Origin: Accumulibacter phosphatis | GTDB lineage: Bacteria; Pseudomonadota; Gammaproteobacteria; Burkholderiales; Rhodocyclaceae | Reading direction: 5' to 3' | NCBI RefSeq assembly: GCF_000024165.1 | Contig: NC_013194.1 | Coordinates: 2,790,001-2,854,000 of the forward strand | Length of the DNA stretch: 64,000 nucleotides | In this document: positions 44,001-52,301 of the stretch, in pieces | Layout: each line of letters starts with the position of its first letter | Numbering within the stretch: position 1 is the first letter of the stretch | Program-made: the position numbers and the translations under genes | The notes under the pieces: model-generated | Seen by the model: only the letters and a program-made list of their open reading frames with translations | Told to the model about the DNA's origin: nothing | The model's database searches: none

Positions 44001-44143
44001 AGATCGGCTGGGTCATCGTCGGCGGCCTGCTGCTCGGCACCTTGTTCACACTGTTCGTCGTACCGACGGTCTATACGCTGCTGGCCAAGCGCACGAAAAG
44101 AGAGGTGTCCGACGAGCGAAATGCCCACCAGATCACCGATTGA
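41063..44143 (+). CDS. RND efflux pump, HAE1 (AcrB/MexB-like) permease
   Basis: This 1026-aa proton antiporter has 12 membrane helices in the RND layout with two large periplasmic loops. It starts ISDLCIRRPVFATVLSL, and TM4 contains GLVVDDAIVVLENI with the two proton-relay aspartates. The second half mirrors the first (GLITKHGILIVEFANQL, RLRPILMTTGAMVLGAIPLAL). The substrate, probably drugs, dyes or detergents, cannot be predicted. The length is normal for the family. Confidence 0.94.
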   Translation: MKISDLCIRRPVFATVLSLSIMLVGLVSYTRLPVREYPKIDEPVVTVDTTYRGASAEIVESQISKPLEDSLAGIEGVDVITSISRQENSQISVRFKLERNPDSAASDVRDRVSRVRNKLPTDIDEPVIAKVEADANPIIWIAFSSDQHSALEVTDVANRIVKPRLQTLPGAADVRVFGERKFAMRIWLDRDRLAAFNLTAQDVEDALRRQNVEVPAGRIESQSREFSVVARTDLTEPAQFAEIIVKQATDAKGSYPVRIADLGRVEIGAASERSSVRFNGRPAVALGVIKQATANPLELSRALRGELPKVISELPQGMRASIAYDSSVFIDRSIDAVFKTIGEAMALVLLIIFLFLRNFRATLIPLVTIPVSLIGAFTLMLVLGFTINTLTLLALVLAIGLVVDDAIVVLENIFRHIEEGMPRRQAAFQGAQEIGFAVVAMTITLAAVYAPVAFMTGRTGKLFVEFALTLAGAVLVSGFVALTLSPMMCSLLLKHETRHGKAYVWVENALNRLTSGYRRVLTAALARRWLVMLAFAVVAAANVVLLGALKSELAPIEDRGVILGVFLGPEGATLDYTDKYARQLESIYANTKDVERYFVVAGNPTVSQGISFIGLSDWQERQRNSGAVVKELFPKFMGIPGVLAFPVLPPSLGQSPRERPINFVIVTSASYAELDRMTSKILEEVAKNSGFTNVDTDLKLNKPELSIIVNRDKSSDTGVQIETVGRTLETMLGGRQVTRFKREGEQYDVIVQVANADRATPSDIRDIFVRARDGSMIPLANLLTVDESVSPRELNHFAQRRAVTITANLAPGYAMGEALKFLEEAAGRVLPPGYAIDYAGQSREFRLSSSSLALTFVLALAFIYLVLAAQFESFRDPFIIMLTVPLSMTGALLALLLSGGTLNVYSQIGLVTLVGLITKHGILIVEFANQLQEQGRAIKQAVIDASELRLRPILMTTGAMVLGAIPLALARGAGAESRQQIGWVIVGGLLLGTLFTLFVVPTVYTLLAKRTKREVSDERNAHQITD

Positions 44144-44286
44144 GCCGTCGCGCATTACCCCTTCACGGCGTAGCAAATCCGTCCGACGATCAATAGCCGG
44201 CCGCGGAGAGTTCCACTGGCTGGCTCAGTGGGGCAGTTCCTTGGGATTCCTGAGTGCAGACCGGGTGCGTCATCCCCTGGACTTTA

Positions 44287-44302
44287 CATAATACAAATTA
44301 TG
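44287..44302. promoter_or_regulatory. 16-base palindrome downstream of the RND genes
   Basis: CATAAT-ACAA-ATTATG is a perfect 6-bp inverted repeat in a short AT-rich patch. It lies at the 3' edge of the acyl-CoA dehydrogenase remnant. It may be an operator left from a lost regulator or a random AT-rich feature. Confidence 0.3.
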
Positions 44303-44897
44303 CGTACTTAACGGCGAGATGTGGCGGGTCGCCTGGGATCGGCTCTTGCGCCACGCTAACCGGAGGGCCAGCCAAAAATCCCTCAGGCGTCGGCCGCGGG
44401 CATCGCCCGTTCGATGATCCCCAGCCAATCGTTGCCAGAGGCAAGCTACCGTACTGCCAGTGGCCTGGACTAGCATGGCGTACGAGCAGACTCGCCAGCA
44501 GACCGAGCGCCAGGCGATCGGCCGGACTGCGCGCAGAAAACCACCGATCCTTCACCGCCGACCAGTCGCACCTGAGGGCGGTGACATGACGATCGAGGGC
44601 TGCATTGCCGCTGCACGCCTGCGCCATTTCGGCGAAGTGAACTTCGAGGATCTCAGGGGCCTCATGCACCGAGCGCAGCACGTCCAGGCACTTGATGTTC
44701 CCGCTGCCTTCCCAGATCGCGTTGACCGGTGACTCACGGAACAGCCGCGGCATCGGCGAGTACGAAGAACTTGTGACCGAGCAGTTCGTAGGCCTGACCC
44801 CGCTGATCGCCGTTTCCATCAGCGCATGATAGGCGGGATGAAAGCGCACCAGATCGGTTCGGTGACCGAATCGATCGTGAGTATCCAGTATGAAGCC
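44298..44897 (-). pseudogene. AidB-like acyl-CoA dehydrogenase remnant with internal deletions
   Basis: Three pieces of an AidB-type acyl-CoA dehydrogenase are joined. First is an N-terminal piece after an in-frame stop (FILDTHDRFGHRTDLVRF, then HPAYHALM). Next is a shifted-frame piece reading GQAYELLGHKFF, which fits the central substrate-loop region. Last is a C-terminal piece PMPRLFRESPVNAIWEGSG followed by NIKCLDVLR and ASLLVRHA. The parts lie within 600 bases where an intact gene would need about 1,650, so most of the FAD-binding core is gone. The end after LLVRHA has no homology to the family. Confidence 0.75.
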
Positions 44898-45221
44898 TTG
44901 TTAAAGTATGCCAGTAAAGGTTAATGCTAATGCAGATTGTGACGTTTGGCTCGTTGAACTCGGCTGTCGGTCGCAAGCCCGGGCCAAACTCCTGCAGCGC
45001 GCCAAGGACAACTTTATAACCCTTGTTATATAAGTTATCTCAAGGCTATATCTCATCCTTTACATCACTCCAGCAGGGCGAACGATCAGCTCCCGAGGGT
45101 TGCGCACGCGCGCTTTTCCAGGCCTCCAGGATCCATTCAGTGGTAAATTACAGGGCTACGCGGGTCGCTGCCGACAGCCGCCTTCGCCCGCCTTCCCCCA
45201 CCTTAGATCCGGTGTTCGCCG
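44898..45221. other. AT-rich intergenic region before the alpha/beta hydrolase
   Basis: This 324-base stretch is AT-richer than its surroundings and holds the 16-base palindrome at 45015. No gene is supported in it. Confidence 0.45.
45015..45030. promoter_or_regulatory. 16-base palindrome upstream of the alpha/beta hydrolase
   Basis: TATAAC-CCTT-GTTATA is a perfect 6-bp inverted repeat with the same geometry (6-4-6) as the palindrome at 44287. It is about 190 bases before the hydrolase start. It could be an operator for a TetR-like regulator not present in the window. Confidence 0.4.
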
Positions 45222-46109
45222 ATGCCGCAGATTACCGCCAACCAACTGCAAATCGAGTACGAAATTTTCGGCGACGGGCCGTCAGCGCCGGCCATCCTGC
45301 TGATCATGGGACTCGGCGCGCAACTGAGTCGCTGGAACGTCGAACTCTGCGAGGCCCTCGTGGACCGCGGTTACCGCGTGATCCGCTTCGACAACCGCGA
45401 TTGCGGTCTGTCGAGCAAACTCGACGAGGCAGGCGTACCTGATGTCGGCAAATCGCTGCGTACGGGCCAGCCACTGCTGGCTCCTTACACCCTCGAAGAC
45501 ATGGCGGCTGACAGCGTCGGCCTGCTCGACGCGCTGGCCATCGAGCAGGCACACATCGTCGGCGCGTCGATGGGCGGAGCGATCGCGCAGATCGTTGCCG
45601 CACTTTATCCGCAGCGGGTTTTGTCGCTGACCTGCATCATGACTACCAGTGGCCATCCCGACCTGCCGCCACCGACGCGCGCGGCTTCCCAGGCGCTGTT
45701 TGCGCCTCTGCCGGCGGCGCGTGACAAGGAGAGTCTGGTCGAGGACGCCATCAGGCGCCAGTTGGCGGTCGCCAGCCCCGATTTCCCGAGCTGTCCGCAG
45801 CGTCTGCGCGACCTGATCACCGAAGAGCATGAGCGCGCCTTCCACCCGCGCGGCGTTACCCGCCAACTGGCGGCTTTTCTCGCCAGCGATCATCGCCGCG
45901 AGATGCTGCAAACGATCCGTGCGCCAACCCTCGTGCTGCACGGGGCCGAGGACCCCCTGATTCCGGTCGCCTGCGGCCACGATGTGGCCGCGCACATCCC
46001 CGGTGCGGAGATCAAAGTGATCGAGGGAATGGGGCATGACCTACCCCTGGCCTTGACCGACGTGTTCGCCGATGCGATCGCCGCCGTGGCGCAGCGTGCC
46101 GGGCGCTGA
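45222..46109 (+). CDS. Alpha/beta-fold hydrolase
   Basis: This 295-aa protein has the oxyanion segment LLIMGLGAQLSRW, RVIRFDNRDCGLS, the nucleophile elbow GASMGG, the acid in LHGAEDPLIPV and the catalytic histidine in EGMGHDLP. It is cytoplasmic; the substrate is unknown (esterase, lipase or C–C hydrolase). The D-N-R-D-C-G-L-S form is common in a proteobacterial subgroup of PF00561 proteins. It is followed 48 bases later by the exonuclease gene. Confidence 0.9.
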   Translation: MPQITANQLQIEYEIFGDGPSAPAILLIMGLGAQLSRWNVELCEALVDRGYRVIRFDNRDCGLSSKLDEAGVPDVGKSLRTGQPLLAPYTLEDMAADSVGLLDALAIEQAHIVGASMGGAIAQIVAALYPQRVLSLTCIMTTSGHPDLPPPTRAASQALFAPLPAARDKESLVEDAIRRQLAVASPDFPSCPQRLRDLITEEHERAFHPRGVTRQLAAFLASDHRREMLQTIRAPTLVLHGAEDPLIPVACGHDVAAHIPGAEIKVIEGMGHDLPLALTDVFADAIAAVAQRAGR

Positions 46110-46157
46110 GTTGACCGGCGAGCGGCAGGTTCCAGCATTCGCCGCGGCGGCCTGCCC

Positions 46158-47612
46158 ATGCCGTTGAATCCTCTTCTTGCGCTGGAACCTCTGGTTTTTG
46201 TCGATCTCGAGACGAGTGGAGCGAACTTCGCCAGCGACCGGGTGATTGAGGTCGGCCTGGTCGAAGTGGACGCCGACGGTGTGCGCGAGTGGAGCGTGCT
46301 GGTCAATCCCGAAGCACCAATCTCGCCTTTCATCACGCGGCTGACCGGCATCGACGATGCGATGGTCGGCAGTGCACCGACCTTTCGCCAACTGGCGCCA
46401 ACCTTGCTGGACAGGCTGCGCGGGCGGCTGTTGGTCGCGCATAACGCGCGCTTCGACTACGGTTTCCTGCAGTGCGAGTTCAAACGACTAGGTGTCGAGT
46501 TCCGAACCCCGACGCTTTGTACGGTCAAGCTTTCGCGCAAGCTGTTCCCCGAACACCATCGCCACAACCTCGATGCGCTGGTCACCCGCCATGGCCTCAA
46601 AGTTGCAGGGAATCGCCATCGGGCCCTCGCCGATGCGCGCATCTTGTGGGAGCTGTGGCAGTGCTGGCACAAGGATCTGGCATCGGAAACCGTGCGCAGT
46701 GCCGTGGCCACCATCGTCGGCCGACCCGAGCTGCCGCCGCAGATCGATGCCGCCGTGATCGACGACCTGCCCGAGGCGGCAGGCGCCTATGCCTTCCTCG
46801 GCGCTGATGGTCGACGCTTGCTGGTCAGGCGAACCGGTAATGTCCGCCAGCAGGTCCTGGCACATTTTGCCGCCGCCAACCGTGACACGGCGCTCATTCG
46901 CGACACCTGGCGCATCGAGTGGCGCGATGCCGCCGGCGAAGTCGGCGCTCGCTTGCACGAGATCGAACTCGCGCGCGCGACCGCCACCGAGTCCGGGCTT
47001 GCGGCGGAACCTGGGGACGCCGCCGGCGAACTCTGTTCCTGGCAACTTCAGCGAAGCGCAGGGGGTGGCTTCCGGCCGCAACTCGTTTTCTCCGCGGATC
47101 GCGATTTTGCTGTTGCCGACGACCTGTTCGGCGTGTACCCGAATCGTCGCGAGGCCTTGCGCGCCTTGCGCCGGTTGGCCGATGGCCAGCGCTTGTGCCA
47201 CCAGCAGTTGGGGCTCGAAGAAACGGCCAGAGGCGAGGCCTGTTCCGCTTACCGCCAGAAGAACTGCCGTGGCGCCTGTATCGGCAAGGAGGCCGCCGCC
47301 GTGCATGGTGCCCGCTTGCTGACCGCGCTGGCGAAGTTCAGGCTGCGGGCCTGGCCCTACCGAGGGCCGATTGCCCTGCTCGAACGCGACGACTTCGGGA
47401 TGCGCGAGGACATTCACTTGATCGACCGGTGGCGCCATATCGGCACAGCGCGTTGCGAAGAAACCCTGCAGGCCTACCTGGCCGACGGACCGCACTGGCA
47501 CCGCCGCTTCGACCCCGAGATCTACCGCATCCTCAGCCGGGCACTACAGGCAGGCAAGGTGCGCATTCGCCCCTTGCCTGCTGTTCATCGTGAAGGCGGG
47601 CCGGCGGGCTGA
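46158..47612 (+). CDS. DnaQ-type 3'-5' exonuclease fused to a Cho/UvrC-like GIY-YIG region
   Basis: This 484-aa protein has a DEDDh exonuclease domain at 1–180: FVDLETSG (D,E), HNARFDYGFL (D) and HRALADARI (H,D). A Cho-like part follows with LPEAAGAYAFLGADGRRLLVRRTGNV in place of the GIY-YIG core and a Cys-rich YRQKNCRGACIGKE region. The first GIY is kept as GAY, but YIG is replaced by LVR, so nicking activity may be lost. Proteins of this architecture are annotated as DNA polymerase III epsilon-like and may act in repair. The C-terminus overlaps the end of the convergent ankyrin gene by 28 bases. Confidence 0.85.
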   Translation: MPLNPLLALEPLVFVDLETSGANFASDRVIEVGLVEVDADGVREWSVLVNPEAPISPFITRLTGIDDAMVGSAPTFRQLAPTLLDRLRGRLLVAHNARFDYGFLQCEFKRLGVEFRTPTLCTVKLSRKLFPEHHRHNLDALVTRHGLKVAGNRHRALADARILWELWQCWHKDLASETVRSAVATIVGRPELPPQIDAAVIDDLPEAAGAYAFLGADGRRLLVRRTGNVRQQVLAHFAAANRDTALIRDTWRIEWRDAAGEVGARLHEIELARATATESGLAAEPGDAAGELCSWQLQRSAGGGFRPQLVFSADRDFAVADDLFGVYPNRREALRALRRLADGQRLCHQQLGLEETARGEACSAYRQKNCRGACIGKEAAAVHGARLLTALAKFRLRAWPYRGPIALLERDDFGMREDIHLIDRWRHIGTARCEETLQAYLADGPHWHRRFDPEIYRILSRALQAGKVRIRPLPAVHREGGPAG

Positions 47613-48247
47613 TCGCCGGCCCGCCCACCGGCCTTGCGCAGGAGATCGGCAATATCGGTGTTGTCGGTCTTCAGAGCCCAGTCGATGGCAGTCGCCCCAC
47701 GCTCATTGGCGATGTTCGGATCGGCTTTGTTCAGCAGCAGCAGCTCGACCACTTCGATGTGCCCGAAACGAGCGGCAAAGAGCAGCGCCGTCGAACCGTT
47801 CTCGGTCGTCCCGTTGACCTCGGCGCCCTTCTTCAGCAGGTACTCGGCGACCGCGGTGTGACCATTGAAGGCCGCGTAGATCAGCGGTGGCCAGCCGTAG
47901 AGATTGACGTCGGCGCCGGAGTCGACCAGGCGCTGCACGAAATGCAGCTTGCCGCGATAGGCCGCCAGGCTCAGCGCGGTCTCGCCATTGCGGTTACGGG
48001 TGTTGATGCGGGCGCGGCGCTTCAACAAGTAATCGAAGAATTCCTGGTTGTCGCGATTGACGGTCTGCATCAACAGCGTGTTGCCTGCGGCATCCACTGA
48101 ATTGACGTCCATGCCGCGGTTGATCAGCTTGATCGCCCAGGCGGTGTCGCCGGAAATCAGGGCTTCTTCCATGTCTTCATAGACGCCCGCCGCGGCAACG
48201 ATCGGCAGAAGCAGCAGGGCAAACAGTACGGCGAGGGTTCTTTTCAT
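47585..48247 (-). CDS. Exported ankyrin-repeat protein
   Basis: This 220-aa protein has a signal peptide (MKRTLAVLFALLLLPIVAAAG) and about five ankyrin repeats, with clear units such as GNTLLMQTVNRDNQEFFDYLLK, GETALSLAAYRGKLHFVQRLVDSG, WPPLIYAAFNGHTAVAEYLL and NGSTALLFAARFGHIEVVELLL (each shown separately). It is probably periplasmic and protein-binding. Its ATG overlaps the tatD stop by four bases, making it the last gene of the mltG operon. Confidence 0.85.
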   Translation of the reverse strand: MKRTLAVLFALLLLPIVAAAGVYEDMEEALISGDTAWAIKLINRGMDVNSVDAAGNTLLMQTVNRDNQEFFDYLLKRRARINTRNRNGETALSLAAYRGKLHFVQRLVDSGADVNLYGWPPLIYAAFNGHTAVAEYLLKKGAEVNGTTENGSTALLFAARFGHIEVVELLLLNKADPNIANERGATAIDWALKTDNTDIADLLRKAGGRAGDQPAGPPSR

Positions 48248-49032
48248 TGGGCAACTTTCGTACGGGCTTCAGGAAACAGGCGAAAGAAGTTCTCCGTCGT
48301 AGCGTCGACGACGTCTTCATAGCGCAGGCCACGCAATTGCGCGATCTCTTCGGCGACATGCCTCACGTAGCCCGGCTGGTTGATCTTGCCGCGATAGGGA
48401 ACCGGCGCCAGGTACGGTGAGTCGGTCTCGACCAGGAGGCGGTCGAGCGGGATGCGCTGTGCCACCTCCCGCACCGTCAGAGCCTTCCTGAAGGTGACGA
48501 TTCCCGACATGGAGAGGTAGAAACCCTGATCCAGTGCCGCCGCGGCAACCTCCCAGGTCTCGGTGAAACAGTGCATGATCCCGCCGGCCTCGCCGGCGCC
48601 CTCCTCTGCCATTAACCGCAAGGTATCGGCACCGGCATCGCGAGTGTGCACCACCAGCGGCTTGCCGGCGGCGCGGGCGGCGCGGATATGGGTGCGAAAG
48701 CGCTCGCGCTGCCACTCCGGCGCGTCCTTGTGCCAGTAGTAATCCAGGCCGGTCTCGCCAATGGCGATGACTCGCGGATGGCGGGCGAGTTCGACGAGTT
48801 CGCCGACTGTCGGTTCGCGCACCCCGGTCGACTCGGGATGCACACCGACCGAAGCCAGCAGCGGCGGCCACGCCTCGGCGAGCGCCAGAACGCGCGGCAA
48901 CTCCTCCAGGGTGACGCCGATGCAGACGGCGCAGCCGACCCCGTTGCTGGTCATCAAGTCGATGATCGCCGGGAGGCGCGCCGCGAGCTCGGGAAAATCC
49001 AGGTGACAGTGCGAATCGACGAGCATCCGCAT
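48244..49032 (-). CDS. tatD: TatD family metal-dependent hydrolase (DNase)
   Basis: This 262-aa TIM-barrel hydrolase has VDSHCHLDFPEL at the N-terminus (metal-binding HxH), IGETGLDYY, PLVVHTRDA, GIMHCFTETWEVA and LLVETDSPYLAPVPYRGK. TatD enzymes are 3'-5' exonucleases on DNA and RNA. It lies four bases after pilZ and overlaps the next gene. Confidence 0.93.
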   Translation of the reverse strand: MRMLVDSHCHLDFPELAARLPAIIDLMTSNGVGCAVCIGVTLEELPRVLALAEAWPPLLASVGVHPESTGVREPTVGELVELARHPRVIAIGETGLDYYWHKDAPEWQRERFRTHIRAARAAGKPLVVHTRDAGADTLRLMAEEGAGEAGGIMHCFTETWEVAAAALDQGFYLSMSGIVTFRKALTVREVAQRIPLDRLLVETDSPYLAPVPYRGKINQPGYVRHVAEEIAQLRGLRYEDVVDATTENFFRLFPEARTKVAQ

Positions 49033-49036
49033 CCCG

Positions 49037-49417
49037 TCAGATGGTGTGAGTCGGGCGGCCGGACTGCATCACCCCACCGAGAAGACCTTCGATCCGCCGC
49101 CGCGCTTCGATGCCGGAATCGTCGCCCTTGAAATGAACACCGATTCCCTGCGCCTTGTTGTTCTGCGCACCCACCGGAGTAATCCAGACCACCGTTCCGG
49201 CGATCGGCAGCTTCGCGGGATCGTCCATCAGCGACAGGAGCATGAAGACTTCGTCGCCCAGCGCATAGTTGCGGGTCGTCGGAACAAAGATGCCGCCATG
49301 GCGCAGGAAGGGCATGAACGCCGCATACAGTGCCGACTTCGAGTTGATGTTGAGCGACAGGACTGTCGGCCTCGGTCCTGCGGGTGCGGCCGCCTTCGGC
49401 TGGTCTGGTTCTGGCAT
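49037..49417 (-). CDS. PilZ domain protein (type IV pilus / c-di-GMP type)
   Basis: This 126-aa protein has the arrangement of PilZ-domain proteins found beside holB in Pseudomonas and betaproteobacteria: VLSLNINSKSALYAAFMPFL, GIFVPTTRNYALGDEVFMLL and GTVVWITPVGAQNNKAQGIGVHF. It lacks the RxxxR c-di-GMP motif, as PilZ itself does, so a role in pilus assembly rather than nucleotide sensing is likely. It is six bases after holB. Confidence 0.85.
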   Translation of the reverse strand: MPEPDQPKAAAPAGPRPTVLSLNINSKSALYAAFMPFLRHGGIFVPTTRNYALGDEVFMLLSLMDDPAKLPIAGTVVWITPVGAQNNKAQGIGVHFKGDDSGIEARRRIEGLLGGVMQSGRPTHTI

Positions 49418-49423
49418 GTCCCC

Positions 49424-50470
49424 TCAGGAGGTTCGGAAAAGCCCCGCGTAATTCAGAAAAAAGTCTTCAAGAAACAGGCGGCTATTCAAGGGTTGTTCGC
49501 ACTGGGCCTTGTATTGTAGCGCCTTTCGGTTGAATGCCAAGAGCTTGCCCGTATCGGTCGCCCGTGCCAGACGCTGGAGTAGCGACGCCTGCGGCAGAAA
49601 ATAGCGTGGAGAAAGGCCGGCACTTGCCAGAGTCAGGTCGAAAAGCCATTTCTGCGCCCAATCGAGCGTCCTCTTGAGCGGCGCTGGGCGCTTGTCGGCC
49701 TTGACCAGTTTGTCCAGGTTGGCAGCCGCCGCCAGCGGGTCAAACCCCTCGGTGCGCGCGACCTGGGCGAGCAGCGCATCGAGCAACGCTCGCTCGCCGC
49801 TGCCGGCGAGCTCGACCGCCAGGAGGGGCGAGCCGCCGGCCAGTGCCAGCCAGTCGTCAATGGCGTCGTTGACGCCGGCCTGGCCCAGCCATTGCACCGC
49901 AAGGTGTCGTGATGGCCGTCGCACCGGAACCGACTGACAGCGGCTGCGGATGGTCGGCAGCAAGCGGTGGGGTTCACTTGCTACCAATATAAATAGAGTA
50001 TTTGCGATTGGTTCTTCGAGTGATTTGAGAAGTGCATTGGCGGTGGCGCGATTCATCGCTTCTGCGGGACTGAGCAGCACCACACGCACTCCGTGGCGGT
50101 GGGTACCGAGATGCAGGAAGGCGTCGAGGCCGCGCACCTGATCGATGGTGATCTGCTGGCTCGCCTTCTTCCTGCCGCCGCCGCCCTCGCCTTCGACCGC
50201 CTCGCTGCTCTCGTTTTCGGCCAGCGCATCCGGCTGCAACAGGCGCAGGTCCGGGTGGTTGCCCTGGGCCAGCCAGCCACAGGCCAGACAACTGCCACAG
50301 GCGCTACCGGCCGGCGTGACGTTCTCACAGAGCAGGGACTCGGCGAAGCGGCGGGCCAGATCGAACTTGCCGATACCCCGTTGACCGGTGATGAGGAGCG
50401 CGTGCGGCAGTTGTGCTCGTCGCGCGCGCAACTGTTGCCAGACCTGGTCGTGTAATTGAATAATATTCAT
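49424..50470 (-). CDS. holB: DNA polymerase III subunit delta'
   Basis: This 348-aa clamp-loader subunit has ALLITGQRGIGKFDLARRF, where the P-loop lysine is followed by Phe instead of Ser/Thr (delta' is not an ATPase), a zinc-binding CGSCLACGWL, ANALLKSLEEP, and LPTIRSRCQ with the arginine finger (SRC). The start at 50470 forms an ATGA overlap with tmk, matching the other junctions of the operon. Confidence 0.9.
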   Translation of the reverse strand: MNIIQLHDQVWQQLRARRAQLPHALLITGQRGIGKFDLARRFAESLLCENVTPAGSACGSCLACGWLAQGNHPDLRLLQPDALAENESSEAVEGEGGGGRKKASQQITIDQVRGLDAFLHLGTHRHGVRVVLLSPAEAMNRATANALLKSLEEPIANTLFILVASEPHRLLPTIRSRCQSVPVRRPSRHLAVQWLGQAGVNDAIDDWLALAGGSPLLAVELAGSGERALLDALLAQVARTEGFDPLAAAANLDKLVKADKRPAPLKRTLDWAQKWLFDLTLASAGLSPRYFLPQASLLQRLARATDTGKLLAFNRKALQYKAQCEQPLNSRLFLEDFFLNYAGLFRTS

Positions 50471-51102
50471 AAACAATGTATTGCAATGATATCTTCAATC
50501 ATTTTCTTGATTGCCTCCGGCGCTTGCTCGGCGTCGATGATCTGTATGCGCTGTGGCGCTGCGATGGCGCGCTCGAGATAGGCGCGTCGCACACGCTCGT
50601 GAAAGTCGCTCCGCTCCTGTTCGAAGCGATCGAGTTCGCGCGCTTGCGCGACGATTCTCCCGCTCGCAATCGAAGACGACAGGTCGAACAGCAGGGTCAG
50701 GTCCGGCTGCAGGTGGGAGTGCACCCATTCTTCAAGTTGCGCGAACTTCTTGCGTTCAAGCCCGCGTCCGCCACTCTGGTAGGCATAGGTGGCGTCGCTG
50801 AAGCGGTCGCAGACGACCCAGTCGCCCCGTTCCAGGGCGGGTTCGATGACGCGTGCCAAGTGTTCGCGCCGGGCGGCGAACATCAGCAGCGCTTCGGTTT
50901 CGAGGTGCATCGCTTCGTGCAGCAGCAGTTCGCGCAGCGCTTCGCCGAGTGGCGTACCCCCGGGTTCACGGGTTGTCAGAACCTGCAGACCACGCCGGCG
51001 AAGGAAAGCGGCCACCCCCGCAATATGGCTGCTCTTGCCCGCCCCGTCGATCCCCTCGAAAGTGATGAACTTGCCGCGCCGTCGGCTCTCGTCTGAACTC
51101 AA
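50467..51102 (-). CDS. tmk: Thymidylate kinase (TTG start)
   Basis: This 211-aa enzyme makes dTDP from dTMP. It has the P-loop FEGIDGAGKSS, TREPGGTPLGEALR, DRFSDATYAYQSGGRG, and ELDRFEQERSDFHERVR in the lid region. No ATG fits; the TTG at 51102 (giving SSDESRRRGKFITFEG) has GAGGTGG upstream and overlaps the mltG stop as TTGA. The open frame further upstream runs antisense-free through mltG in another frame and is not coding. Confidence 0.92.
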   Translation of the reverse strand: MSSDESRRRGKFITFEGIDGAGKSSHIAGVAAFLRRRGLQVLTTREPGGTPLGEALRELLLHEAMHLETEALLMFAARREHLARVIEPALERGDWVVCDRFSDATYAYQSGGRGLERKKFAQLEEWVHSHLQPDLTLLFDLSSSIASGRIVAQARELDRFEQERSDFHERVRRAYLERAIAAPQRIQIIDAEQAPEAIKKMIEDIIAIHCL

Positions 51103-52100
51103 GACTTGCCACCTCGCTGATAGCGCGTCACGGCCTGCCGATGTTCGTCGAGAGTGCGTGAGAAATGACTGCTGCCGTCGCCGCGTGCGACAAAATACAA
51201 GGCCTCGGTGCGCGACGGATGCAACGCCGCCTGCAGGGACGCCAGACCGGGCATCGCGATCGGTGTCGGCGGCAGACCCGCGCGCGCATAGGTGTTGTAG
51301 GGCGTGTCGGCGAGCAGGTCGCGCTTGCGCAGATTGCCGTCGAAACGCTCGCCCAGGCCGTAGATTACGGTCGGGTCGGTCTGCAGCAGCATGCCCTGCC
51401 GCAGGCGGTTGACGAATACGCCGGCGATCTGCGCTCGATCGACGTCGCGCCCGGTTTCCTTCTCGACGATCGACGCCATGATCAAGGCCTGGTAGGCATC
51501 GCGGTAGGGAAGCCCCTCCTCCCTGGCCGGCCACTCGCGCGCCAGATGGCGGCGCATCGCGCGATAGGCCCGGGCCAGCAGATCGACGTCGCTGCTGCGT
51601 TTGGCAAAGAGGTAGGTATCGGGGAAGAAGACGCCCTCGGCGGCATCGTTCGGCGCCCCGAGCAGGCGCATGATCTCGGGTTCGGACAGTCCGACGGTCT
51701 CGTGGCGAAGGTCCGGGTGCGCATCGAGGCGCTCGCGCATCTGCCGGAACGTCCACCCTTCGATGAAGGCGAGTTCGGCCTGCGTGACGTCGCCGCGGCT
51801 GAGTTTCCGCAACAGATCGAGCGGCGTGACGCCCTGTCCGATCTGGTAACTTCCGGCCTTGATGGACGCCTCGACGCGCATCAGTTTGCCGAGCAACAGC
51901 AGTAGCCAGGGGTCGAGGTCTGCACCGGCCGCTGCGATCTCACGGGTGACGGCGCGCAGACTGCTGCCGGGGGCGACGGTGAACTCGACCGGTTCGCGCT
52001 GCATCCCGATCGGTGACAGCGCCACCCACGCGAAAGCGGCAGCCAGAACTGCGAGCACGAGAGCACCGAGAAGGAACAGCTTGCCGAGGAGTTTGTGCAT
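51099..52100 (-). CDS. mltG: Endolytic peptidoglycan transglycosylase MltG
   Basis: This 333-aa protein has one N-terminal membrane anchor (LLGKLFLLGALVLAVLAAAF), a LysM-like region (REPVEFTVAPGSSLRAV) and the YceG catalytic domain with EGWTFRQMRERL, FPDTYLF, IMASIVEKETG (catalytic Glu), VFVNRLRQGMLLQTDPTV and YARAGLPPTPIAMPG. It cleaves nascent glycan strands in the inner membrane. The start MHKLLGK is chosen over the longer frame, which adds 43 unrelated residues. It heads the operon mltG–tmk–holB–pilZ–tatD–ankyrin. Confidence 0.93.
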   Translation of the reverse strand: MHKLLGKLFLLGALVLAVLAAAFAWVALSPIGMQREPVEFTVAPGSSLRAVTREIAAAGADLDPWLLLLLGKLMRVEASIKAGSYQIGQGVTPLDLLRKLSRGDVTQAELAFIEGWTFRQMRERLDAHPDLRHETVGLSEPEIMRLLGAPNDAAEGVFFPDTYLFAKRSSDVDLLARAYRAMRRHLAREWPAREEGLPYRDAYQALIMASIVEKETGRDVDRAQIAGVFVNRLRQGMLLQTDPTVIYGLGERFDGNLRKRDLLADTPYNTYARAGLPPTPIAMPGLASLQAALHPSRTEALYFVARGDGSSHFSRTLDEHRQAVTRYQRGGKS

Positions 52101-52301
52101 CAATGCAGCGCAGCCAGGAGGCCGCGGGGCGGGGACGGGAGAATGGGCGGCGAGAGGCTCTATAATAGCCGAAACCCATGGCACGCAAGCGCCTGCCGCT
52201 ACCCGCGGTCGATGCCCTGGTGCTGCCAAGGCGCTACCCGACCCGACATCGGCCGCCCCGCCGGCGACTCTCTACCTGTACTTGATGGAAACGAAACAAC
52301 G

